Below are positions 7,992 to 15,666 of a DNA stretch of 64,000 nucleotides, one piece after another. A program made the translations under genes and the position numbers. The notes beneath the pieces are model-generated. The model was not told the DNA's origin. It made no database searches and was given only the letters and a program-made list of their open reading frames with translations. Numbering within the stretch: the stretch's first letter is position 1; the number at the start of each line of letters is the position of its first letter. Source of the stretch: Pseudidiomarina taiwanensis (GTDB taxonomy: Bacteria > Pseudomonadota > Gammaproteobacteria > Enterobacterales > Alteromonadaceae); assembly GCF_003987435.1 (NCBI RefSeq), contig NZ_PIQG01000004.1:62001-126000 (forward strand). Reading direction: 5' to 3'.

Positions 7992-8004
7992 TTGCCGTCT
8001 CTCA

Positions 8005-9039
8005 TTACGATTGTGCGAGGGGTAAAGTCACTTGCGTATGCGTTTGCCCAGCGCGATGGTGCCAGTGTACTTGTCCAGAAAAGCGCTCGATACTGACAAA
8101 GCTCAGCATGGCACCAATGCCAAAGCCTCGTGCACTTTTTTGTATGCTTTGCCCTAATTGTTCCGCCGGAATACTCGGCGCATCGGCATCATTAATCATA
8201 CTCAACTGCCAGTTATTGCGAAAAATCTCGCTCCTCACAATGACTGGATTACCTTGACAAGAATCCGCTGCATTGTGGAGCAAACTGAGTAATGCCGGCA
8301 CCAGCGTATGGTCCGCAATAATTTGCTCCTGCTGCACGACACCACGCTGCCAAACAAAATCCACATCTGGGCGCACCAACATCATGCTGTCTTGCAGCTG
8401 TTGCTCAAGTTCAACGATAGATAAGCGTGTTTGCCTGCCCTCACGCACAGCTTCAGCGACTTCTCTCCAGGCAAGGAGTAACTCGTGTATGCGTTGAGTC
8501 TGTTGCTGGATTTCGGTCACGGCAGCAGGGTCTGTGGCAACCTCATCAAGGAGCAATTGAATACTTTGAATCGGCGTTGCAATCTCATGGCTAAACTGTG
8601 CCGCTGCGGTACCGATCGCAACCAATTGTTCATCTCGCACCTGCCGTTCATGCAAACGTTTAATCGCGCGCTCCTGATTCACAATAGTCCGTCGGAGCAC
8701 GTGCAACGTTAGTGCTAACAGCAACATTGCAAACACTTGACCATACACCATCGCTTGATAGTGATGATTCATATCCATCGCATGCTGATTTGGGCTGTGT
8801 ATATAGAGTTGACCAAGTTGCGCAATGACAGTCAATACAGTAATACTCCAGCCTAATTTAAACGGCAAAATCATCATGGCCGCAGCGACTGGAATCAGCA
8901 AGAGAACCGCATAAGGGTTTGCGGCAGCACCATTGCGAGCAATCCAAAAATTAGCCACCAACACCAACGCTGCTAGACCAAAGGCCATGACCCAATACTG
9001 CTGCAAGCGTTCTTGTACCGAGGTACGGTGAGCTAACAT
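8005..9039 (-). CDS. RegB-like sensor histidine kinase
   Basis: A 344-residue membrane kinase with four to five N-terminal helices, then an H-box QFSHEIATPIQ (phospho-His about residue 151), an N-box LLHNAADSC and a G-box GFGIGAML. The motif GAAANPYAVLLL around residue 40 resembles the GGxxNPF ubiquinone-sensing motif of RegB/PrrB. The only cysteine is in the N-box region, so the redox-active Cys of RegB is absent from the linker. The ATG at 9039 is chosen over a GTG at 9045 because AAGGAG lies 5 nt before the ATG and overlaps the GTG. First gene of a kinase-regulator-haem protein operon. Confidence 0.88.
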   Translation of the reverse strand: MLAHRTSVQERLQQYWVMAFGLAALVLVANFWIARNGAAANPYAVLLLIPVAAAMMILPFKLGWSITVLTVIAQLGQLYIHSPNQHAMDMNHHYQAMVYGQVFAMLLLALTLHVLRRTIVNQERAIKRLHERQVRDEQLVAIGTAAAQFSHEIATPIQSIQLLLDEVATDPAAVTEIQQQTQRIHELLLAWREVAEAVREGRQTRLSIVELEQQLQDSMMLVRPDVDFVWQRGVVQQEQIIADHTLVPALLSLLHNAADSCQGNPVIVRSEIFRNNWQLSMINDADAPSIPAEQLGQSIQKSARGFGIGAMLSFVSIERFSGQVHWHHRAGQTHTQVTLPLAQS

Positions 9040-9096
9040 GCGCACTCCTTAATTCGTTATTAGCTAAAGTATATCAGTCTGCATTGTGCCTTGACT

Positions 9097-9111
9097 GCGA
9101 CCGTTTGTCAC
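9097..9111. promoter_or_regulatory. Candidate RegA-type operator
   Basis: GCGAC-CGTTT-GTCAC resembles the GCGNC-N5-GNCGC arrangement described for RegA/PrrA-type regulators, with one mismatch. It follows directly after a possible -35 element TTGACT (9091-9096) of the copper-receptor gene, and sits 58 bp upstream of the kinase start. This suggests that the adjacent regulator controls the receptor, its own operon, or both. Weak evidence by sequence alone. Confidence 0.4.
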
Positions 9112-9173
9112 ACGATTAACGCGAATAATTTCATAATAATAGCACCACTATCTCTTTTATATTCGAGGTTAAA

Positions 9174-11222
9174 ATGACTCACGCCACAGCTCAAAAGTTC
9201 GCATTAACTCCGATCGCCCTCACTTTGATTGCTGTCTATTCAGCCCCCAACTTTGCCCAAACTACCGAAAGTGAAACAGTGGACCCCATTGAACGACTTG
9301 TTGTAGTCGGCTCGACACCGATTTCGGCGACCGAAGTCGTGAAAGATCCGAGAGCTCCGCAACAACCTCTGCCCGCTCAAGACGGTGCCGACTATTTAAA
9401 ATCAATCAGCGGCTTTTCAATGGCGCGTAAAGGTGGTACTTCCGGTGAGGCAGTCTTTCGTGGCGCGGGCGGTTCACGCTTAACGGTTACCAGTGAGCAA
9501 CAAATGTTATTGGGTGGGTGTAGCAGCCGAATGGATCCCCCCACAGCCTACATCAACCCAACCACCTTCGATCAAATTCGAGTGATCAAAGGACCGCAAT
9601 CGGTGCTGTATGGACCGAGTCACGCAACCGTCTTATTTGAACGCAATACCGATAGCCTTGGCAATACTTCGAGCTCGGCTTATCTAAGTTACACTGCCGC
9701 ACAGTTTGGCCGCCAAGAACTAAACGCTGATCTGCTCTCGGGTAGCGCTGATGGATATCTTCGTTTCACCGGCAACTATAGTGAAAGTGACGATTATAAA
9801 ACAGGTGCTGGAAATCTTGTTAACAGTGCCTATCAACGCTGGAGCGGACAGTTAACGGCCGCTTACACGCCCAGCCAAAACGAACAATGGTTGGTCAGTA
9901 TTGGCGCAAGTGATGGCGAAGCTGCTTATGCCGATCGTGCTATGGATGGAGTTGAATTTGCTCGGCAAAACGCTGCGCTAAGCTACCGCCGCCAAGAAAT
10001 CAATGCGCACATTTCTGAAATATCAGCGCAAATTTACTTTGGTTACATCGACCACTTGATGGATAACTATAGCCTGCGAACCTTTACGCCAACCATGATG
10101 ATGGCAAACCCAGCGGCAAGTAACCCAGATCGATACACCCGTGGTTTTCGCTTACAAGCAGACCTAACCCCGAGCGAGATGGTAGCGCTTCGGGTCGGCG
10201 CTGATGGTCAAAATAATGATCACCGCGATCGCCGCAGCATGAACCAACTCATGATGCCTTACGAATTGATGCCGCGTACGCAAGATGCAAGTTTCTCACA
10301 ATTTGGCGTATTCGCTGAGGCTGATTACCGACTCGATTCAAGTCGCACTGTTTTTTCTGGGTTGCGACTGGATCAATGGCGTGCCAAAGATTGGCGTGAA
10401 ACCGTGGGGATGATGAGCATGGCAAGCCCCAATCCTACCGCCAACCTAAGTCGCTCAGAAACGCTAACCAGTGCGTTTGTTCGCTTCGAACAGGAATTTA
10501 ACCAGCACCTCATTTATGCCGGCTTAGGGAGCGCCGAGCGCTTCCCGGATTATTGGGAACTGGTCGGTAATAGTCGTCGCAGTATGACTTCTGCAAGTGC
10601 CTTTTTAACGGCAAGTGAGCGCTTGAACCAGCTAGATTTAGGTTGGCGCTATCAAGAGGGTGGTTTCAAAAGCAACCTCAGCATGTTTGCAAATCGCACC
10701 AACGATTACATTCTGATTCAACAAAGTACGATGGGAGAAATAGTACGCAATATTGATACCCAAGCATGGGGGTTCGAAGCAGACCTCGTTTATCAACTAT
10801 CACCAGCATGGCGTTTTGATTCAAGCCTGGCTTATGTGCATGGCACCAATCGCAGTGATGACCGTGCGCTCGCCCAACAACCGCCATTAGAGTTTAAACT
10901 TGCTGGTCAGTATCAGTGGCAAGACTGGACTTTCTCTGGACTATGGCGAGTTGTTGCTAGACAAGATCGAATCGCACCCGAGCAAGGCACAATTGTCGGC
11001 TTCGATAGTGATGAGACCCCAGGGTTTTCAACCTTTGCACTCAATTTGCACTATCAACTTGATCAGCAATGGCAGTTGAGTATGGGTATCGATAACTTGT
11101 TCGACCGTGACTATAGTGAACATCTTAACCATCAAGGTGGGATGATTCCGGGATATCCACAACTCACTCAGATCCCTGAACCTGGACGCACATGGTGGGT
11201 TAAACTGGATTATCAGCTGTAA
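9174..11222 (+). CDS. TonB-dependent copper receptor (OprC/NosA type)
   Basis: A 682-residue outer-membrane receptor with a signal peptide ending in NFAQ, a plug domain (about 40-165) containing GGCSSRMDPPTAYI (Cys116), the hallmark of OprC/NosA copper receptors, and VIKGPQSVLYGP, followed by a 22-strand barrel ending in WWVKLDYQL. Extracellular loops are rich in methionine (TPTMMMAN, MNQLMMPYELMP, GMMSMAS), fitting copper binding. It imports copper with TonB-ExbBD and supports cuproenzymes such as cytochrome oxidase or nitrous-oxide reductase. It diverges from the RegB-like kinase across 134 bp that hold a RegA-like site. Confidence 0.93.
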   Translation: MTHATAQKFALTPIALTLIAVYSAPNFAQTTESETVDPIERLVVVGSTPISATEVVKDPRAPQQPLPAQDGADYLKSISGFSMARKGGTSGEAVFRGAGGSRLTVTSEQQMLLGGCSSRMDPPTAYINPTTFDQIRVIKGPQSVLYGPSHATVLFERNTDSLGNTSSSAYLSYTAAQFGRQELNADLLSGSADGYLRFTGNYSESDDYKTGAGNLVNSAYQRWSGQLTAAYTPSQNEQWLVSIGASDGEAAYADRAMDGVEFARQNAALSYRRQEINAHISEISAQIYFGYIDHLMDNYSLRTFTPTMMMANPAASNPDRYTRGFRLQADLTPSEMVALRVGADGQNNDHRDRRSMNQLMMPYELMPRTQDASFSQFGVFAEADYRLDSSRTVFSGLRLDQWRAKDWRETVGMMSMASPNPTANLSRSETLTSAFVRFEQEFNQHLIYAGLGSAERFPDYWELVGNSRRSMTSASAFLTASERLNQLDLGWRYQEGGFKSNLSMFANRTNDYILIQQSTMGEIVRNIDTQAWGFEADLVYQLSPAWRFDSSLAYVHGTNRSDDRALAQQPPLEFKLAGQYQWQDWTFSGLWRVVARQDRIAPEQGTIVGFDSDETPGFSTFALNLHYQLDQQWQLSMGIDNLFDRDYSEHLNHQGGMIPGYPQLTQIPEPGRTWWVKLDYQL

Positions 11223-11273
11223 ACAAGTATAAAATTACAGCCCAATTCAGTTTATTCACATGAGAGCATTGTT

Positions 11274-11990
11274 ATGGGTCGTGCCTATCAAAACCGAAAA
11301 GAGTCGATTGCTAAAACTGCCGCTGCTAAAAGCAAGGTTTACAGCAAGTATGGGCGGCGTATTTACGTAGTCGCTAAACAAGGTGGCCCCGACCCCGATG
11401 CAAACCTCGCATTACGGAGCTTGATCGATAGCGCCAAGCGCGATCAGGTTCCTGCCCATGTGATAGAAAAAGCAATTGAGAAAGCCAAAGGTGTGGGGGG
11501 TGAAGATTATTCACCCGCCATGTATGAAGGCTTCGGACCGGGGAATTGTATGGTCATGGTAGAGTGCTTAACCGACAACCCAAACCGGACTATTACTGAA
11601 GTCCGTAATTGCTTCACCAAAACCAAATGCAAGATTGGCGCACCAGGTAGTGTCGCTCATATGTTTGACCACTTAGCGATTTTAGTATTTGCCGGTGAAG
11701 ATGATGAGTCGGTTCTGGAAACCTTGCTGATGGCGGATGTTGAAGTCGCTGACATCGAAGTAAATGATGGTAAAATCACCGTATTTGCACCACATACTGA
11801 ATCACATAAAGCCAAACAAGCATTGCTTGAAGCGCAACCCGAACTCGAATTCGAAGTCGATGAAATTCAATATGTGCCGCAAATTCAAACAACTCTCAGC
11901 GGTGATGATGTCGAGATAATGGAAAAGTTCCTCGACATGCTGAACGATTGTGATGACGTTCAGCATATCTATCACAACGCTGAGTTTTAA
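11274..11990 (+). CDS. YebC/PmpR family protein (YeeN-like)
   Basis: A 238-residue protein of the YebC/TACO1 family, with the family opening [40 protein letters not shown] in domain 1, [19 protein letters not shown] at the start of domain 2, and a C-terminal [19 protein letters not shown]. YebC proteins act in transcription control or in relieving ribosome stalling at proline runs. The MGRAYQNRK opening, rather than MAGHSKW, puts it on the YeeN branch, so a canonical yebC beside ruvC is expected elsewhere. It has no evident operon partner. Confidence 0.92.
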   Translation: MGRAYQNRKESIAKTAAAKSKVYSKYGRRIYVVAKQGGPDPDANLALRSLIDSAKRDQVPAHVIEKAIEKAKGVGGEDYSPAMYEGFGPGNCMVMVECLTDNPNRTITEVRNCFTKTKCKIGAPGSVAHMFDHLAILVFAGEDDESVLETLLMADVEVADIEVNDGKITVFAPHTESHKAKQALLEAQPELEFEVDEIQYVPQIQTTLSGDDVEIMEKFLDMLNDCDDVQHIYHNAEF

Positions 11991-11996
11991 CCGCTA

Positions 11997-12125
11997 CTAT
12001 TCGCTCGCAAAACAGACCCGATCGCGCCCACTTAGCTTGGCTTCTTACAGCAGCTTGTCGGCGCGACGCAGCACCGCTGCTGGCGAATCCCCTGCTCCGA
12101 GCGGAGTCTCACCAGTGTGTCGCCA
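11997..12125 (-). pseudogene. Decayed C-terminal fragment of a GGDEF (diguanylate cyclase) domain
   Basis: Read on the minus strand in the frame of the preceding S9 peptidase, directly after its stop codon, 43 codons give GETPLGAGDSPAAVLRRADK, then LL, a TAA stop at 12047-12045, then EAKLSGRDRVCFASE and a TAG stop. This is the end of a GGDEF domain (usual form ADKALYEAKRAGRNRV), with a stop where the conserved Tyr belongs. No upstream GGDEF sequence remains. It looks like the tail of a lost cyclase gene, left by a deletion that brought it next to the peptidase gene. Confidence 0.82.
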
Positions 12126-14303
12126 TTACTTGTTAGTAACCACAGTCTCATCAACTAAGTCGATAATAAATGCATACTCTTCGGCAATTTCTTTCAAGCG
12201 CGAGAAGCGCCCAGAAGCACCACCGTGGCCTGCGGTCATATTGGTCCGGAACAGTAATGGATTATCATCTGTCTTCATGTCACGCAATTTGGCCACCCAC
12301 TTAGCAGGCTCAAAATACTGTACTTGCGAGTCGTGCAAGCCGGTTGTGACCAGCATGGCTGGATAATCTTGGGCACTGACTCGGTCATAGGGCGAGTAAG
12401 ACAACATATATTCATAGTAGTCTTCCTCGCGCGGGTCGCCCCACTCATCCCACTCGTTAGTCGTCAATGGAATACTGGTATCAAGCATAGTGGTTACCAC
12501 GTCAACAAATGGGACGTGAGCCACTAATCCACGATATTTCTCTGGCGCCATATTCGCCACTGCACCAATCAATAGACCACCGGCGCTGCCACCCATACCA
12601 AAAACTTTATCTTTCGCAGCGTAGCCTTCATCAACGAGATGGTCAGTCACAGCAATAAAGTCAGTGAACGTATTCTTTTTGCTGAGTAGTTTGCCGTTTT
12701 CGTACCAACTGCGGCCCATCTCTTGACCACCTCGAATGTGTGCGATGGCGTACACAAAGCCGCGATCAACCAACGAGAACACTGTGGTCCGGAAACTTGG
12801 ATCAGACGAGCTACCATATGACCCATAAGCATATTGATACAAGGGGGCTGTACCGTCTTGTTGGAAGTCTTTTTTATACAATAACGAGACCGGAATCCGA
12901 ACCCCATCAGCAGCTGTCGCCCAAGTGCGCTCGGTAGCATACTGGCTCGGGTCATATCCCGGCACTTCTTGCTGCTTCAACACTTCACGTTCACCCGTGG
13001 TCATATTGTAAGCATATACCGTGCTTGGGGTCACCAATGACGTATAGGTGTAGCGCAGAATTTCAGTATCCTGCTCGACATTCCGCTCAAAACGGGTCGT
13101 ATACGCGGCCTCTTCTGAGGCAATCACTTCAGATTCATCGGTATTTGCCCATGGAATAATGCGGATTTGGCGTAACCCATTGCGGCGCTCGTTAATCGCT
13201 AAATAATCCTTAAACACCTCGATGTCTTGAATAAAGACACCATGGTCATGTTCAACAAGAGGCTGCCAAGCGTTGCGGTCACCGATTTGATCTGCCGCGA
13301 CTTGCATGATCTGGAAGTTCGGGGCATTCCAATCAGTGATAATGATCCAGCGTCCATCAATATGGTCCGCGCTGTATTTAAAGTGGCGTTGACGCGGCGC
13401 CAGCACCTGAAACTCTGCATCAGGAGTGTCTGCATCGAGGACGCGCACTTCGTCCGATACCGTCTGATCGAGGTTAATTGTGACATATTCACCATCTTTC
13501 GTGTTGCTCACCCACATGTAGAAGGTGTTATCAGTTTCCTCGTATACTAATTCGGCCTGATCTGCTGGTTGTCCAATTTTATGCTTGAGAACACGGGTCG
13601 AGAGCAGTGTTTGTGGGTCGTTCTCAATCACAAACAAAGTCTGGTTATCCTTTGCCCATGCGATTGAAGCAGATAAGCCTGTTAAGCTATCAGCTAAGTC
13701 TTTACCCGTGGTCAAATCGCGGATTTGCAATTCATACTGACGTCGCCCTGTGGTATCAACCATGTAGGCTAACAAATTCTGATTTGGGCTCACTTGTAGG
13801 TTCGAAACCGACAAGAATTCATATCCTTCGGCAAGCACGTTGACATCAAGCATCACCGTCGTTTCACCCGTTTCCAGATGAGTCCGACTATAAATCGGAT
13901 ATTCTTTACCTTCTTCATACTTGGTGAAGTAGCGGTAATCACCTTTCACATAGGGAACAGATTGATCATCTTGTTTAATTCGAGCGATGATTTCTTGCTG
14001 CAGCGTGTCAGTTAACTCAGCGTAATCAGCCCGATAAGCATCATAGTACGCATTCTCTTCTTCCAGATAACCCAATACTGCTGGGTCCTTGCGTTCATCA
14101 TCACGCAGCCAATAATAAGGGTCCTGGCGACTCCCATGTTCTGATTCCACCACAAAAGGTACCTTCTCTGCGACAGGCGCATCACTTTGTGAAGACGCTT
14201 GCTCCGGAGCGGGCGAACACCCGGCTACCACCAATGCAAACGACAGACCAAGCCAAACTCCTGCAGTTTTTGGCATGTGTTTAAAATTTAATTGACCGGA
14301 CAT
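12126..14303 (-). CDS. S9 family peptidase, oligopeptidase B-like, lipoprotein signal
   Basis: A 725-residue serine peptidase. The N-terminus has a lipobox VVAGCS (Cys29), so it is probably anchored in the envelope. A beta-propeller (about 70-480) precedes an alpha/beta-hydrolase domain with GGSAGG (Ser573), an Asp in TTGLHDSQV and a His in AGHGGASG. Motifs RQDPYYWLRDDER and HIRGGQEMG are typical of oligopeptidase B, which cleaves short peptides after basic residues. E. coli PtrB is cytoplasmic, so export is notable. AAGGTG lies 8 nt before the ATG at 14303; a second in-frame Met (14276) lacks an SD. A GGDEF relic follows its stop in frame. Confidence 0.9.
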   Translation of the reverse strand: MSGQLNFKHMPKTAGVWLGLSFALVVAGCSPAPEQASSQSDAPVAEKVPFVVESEHGSRQDPYYWLRDDERKDPAVLGYLEEENAYYDAYRADYAELTDTLQQEIIARIKQDDQSVPYVKGDYRYFTKYEEGKEYPIYSRTHLETGETTVMLDVNVLAEGYEFLSVSNLQVSPNQNLLAYMVDTTGRRQYELQIRDLTTGKDLADSLTGLSASIAWAKDNQTLFVIENDPQTLLSTRVLKHKIGQPADQAELVYEETDNTFYMWVSNTKDGEYVTINLDQTVSDEVRVLDADTPDAEFQVLAPRQRHFKYSADHIDGRWIIITDWNAPNFQIMQVAADQIGDRNAWQPLVEHDHGVFIQDIEVFKDYLAINERRNGLRQIRIIPWANTDESEVIASEEAAYTTRFERNVEQDTEILRYTYTSLVTPSTVYAYNMTTGEREVLKQQEVPGYDPSQYATERTWATAADGVRIPVSLLYKKDFQQDGTAPLYQYAYGSYGSSSDPSFRTTVFSLVDRGFVYAIAHIRGGQEMGRSWYENGKLLSKKNTFTDFIAVTDHLVDEGYAAKDKVFGMGGSAGGLLIGAVANMAPEKYRGLVAHVPFVDVVTTMLDTSIPLTTNEWDEWGDPREEDYYEYMLSYSPYDRVSAQDYPAMLVTTGLHDSQVQYFEPAKWVAKLRDMKTDDNPLLFRTNMTAGHGGASGRFSRLKEIAEEYAFIIDLVDETVVTNK

Positions 14304-14339
14304 AACCGCACCTTTTCATCGCTCGTTCGATAGAACTAT

Positions 14340-14942
14340 CTAAGATAGGTCAGTCTGCTGCTTAAAATCAATCCAAACCGGTGAATTTTGCTGATTTGGC
14401 GCATAGCAACAGACGGTAAAGTTATCTTGCCCAAAGTAGCTGGCAGAGTGACTCAGCTCTGCGGCGGACTCACGCAGTGTGGTCAGCAACTTACCCTCTC
14501 GCGCTTTGGTCACAGCTTCAGCCAGTAACCAGCGCTTTAACAACTCGGTGGGCCGAGCCTCGGCAAAAATCCCCTGCTGAAACTTGGTCACCACAGAGCG
14601 AGGAATTTCGCGGGTGGCCGCTTCGACATCTAAACCGATCGGACCTTGCTTCGCGACAGCAGTACAAATGTAACCCGAGCAATGACTAATCGAGATCGAA
14701 CACACCTCACCCTCACAACTCAGCACTGGAGCGCCGCTGCTTCTGCGGGTAATCGTCACCGCAGTCCTGTCCACCTTAAAGACCGTCACGGCCAACCAGC
14801 GACTCAGCGCACGACCCGCTAAAAATTGCAGCGCCCGCTCTTGCTGATAAGCCTGAGCTTGGCTCCGTTCGGCCGCCGTATTCCACTGTGCGAGCCAAAC
14901 CTGATCAAGCGCCTCAAGCGGTGCGCCAGTGATAGCAATCAT
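14340..14942 (-). CDS. 4'-phosphopantetheinyl transferase superfamily protein
   Basis: A 200-residue Sfp/EntD-type PPTase that would move the phosphopantetheine arm of CoA to a carrier protein. The motifs SISISHCSGYICTAVA, PIGLDVEA (Mg-binding Asp and Glu) and RWLLAEAVTKARE (WxxxEAxxK) appear in order. No polyketide, peptide-synthetase or carrier-protein gene is in this window, so its target is unknown. It starts one base after the stop of the upstream membrane protein and is likely translated from the same mRNA. Confidence 0.88.
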   Translation of the reverse strand: MIAITGAPLEALDQVWLAQWNTAAERSQAQAYQQERALQFLAGRALSRWLAVTVFKVDRTAVTITRRSSGAPVLSCEGEVCSISISHCSGYICTAVAKQGPIGLDVEAATREIPRSVVTKFQQGIFAEARPTELLKRWLLAEAVTKAREGKLLTTLRESAAELSHSASYFGQDNFTVCCYAPNQQNSPVWIDFKQQTDLS

Positions 14943-14943
14943 C

Positions 14944-15555
14944 TTAATCCTCGGTCGGCGAGCTACGCATCACATACACCGCAAAGGGCTCCCCTTCGGC
15001 TGGCGATTGCATGACCACTGAAAAGCGCTGATTATCCCAATTTTGGTGGAAAACCGCCTGTGATATGAGTCGGCTCAACTCTTGCACCGACTGCCCTGTA
15101 TTTAATATGTCGAGCCGACAGACGCTTTCATCACGACAGTCAATTCCAGCAATTTGCAGAGACCTTAATGGTTCATCGGTGAGCAGCGCATCATATAAAC
15201 GTTGCTCGTGTAGCAAGGCCCAGTCGGTATGATCGGGTAATTGTTCAAATTGACCATTGAGCAAGCCGTACATTTGACCTGGGTCAGGACGCTCATCATT
15301 TACGCCTGTTTGCTGCTGTAAGCGCTCAAGATTCGAAACTGGCTCGGGTTGCACAGTGCTTGGCTCGACACTTGTGACTGGCGCATTCACTATTGGCATT
15401 GGATTAGCTGGGGCCTCTGCAGCAACCATAGGGGCGTCAGTCAGCTGTTGCGATGATGATTGGGGTAGTGCTTGCTCGGCACTCTTTAACCACCATACAG
15501 TCGTCGCTAACACCACAATGATGATCCAATAAATGATATGGGTTGCTGGTTTCAT
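14944..15555 (-). CDS. Hypothetical membrane-anchored protein
   Basis: A 203-residue protein not recognised as a known family. Residues 7-23 (IIYWIIIVVLATTVWWL) form one transmembrane anchor. Residues 30-95 are a low-complexity linker rich in Pro, Ala, Ser and Gln. The C-terminal part (100-195) is a compact domain with a Cys pair in IDCRDESVCRL, which could form a disulfide in the periplasm. It is followed one base later by the PPTase gene and diverges from a TPR diguanylate cyclase. The layout resembles periplasmic proteins held on the inner membrane, but no function can be given. Confidence 0.75.
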   Translation of the reverse strand: MKPATHIIYWIIIVVLATTVWWLKSAEQALPQSSSQQLTDAPMVAAEAPANPMPIVNAPVTSVEPSTVQPEPVSNLERLQQQTGVNDERPDPGQMYGLLNGQFEQLPDHTDWALLHEQRLYDALLTDEPLRSLQIAGIDCRDESVCRLDILNTGQSVQELSRLISQAVFHQNWDNQRFSVVMQSPAEGEPFAVYVMRSSPTED

Positions 15556-15666
15556 TCCGTTTCCTTAGGTCATGGATTACGCCGCTCTATGCTTTACAGC
15601 CTAATAAGCTTAACGGTATAGTCCGAATGCTAACAACAATAATGATAATAATTTAGTGGAGAGTAA

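Noticed and set aside
11950-12366. 138-codon plus-strand frame after the YebC-like gene
   Set aside because: It is antisense to the S9 peptidase and to the GGDEF relic, with low-complexity Ser/Ala/Arg composition and no SD.
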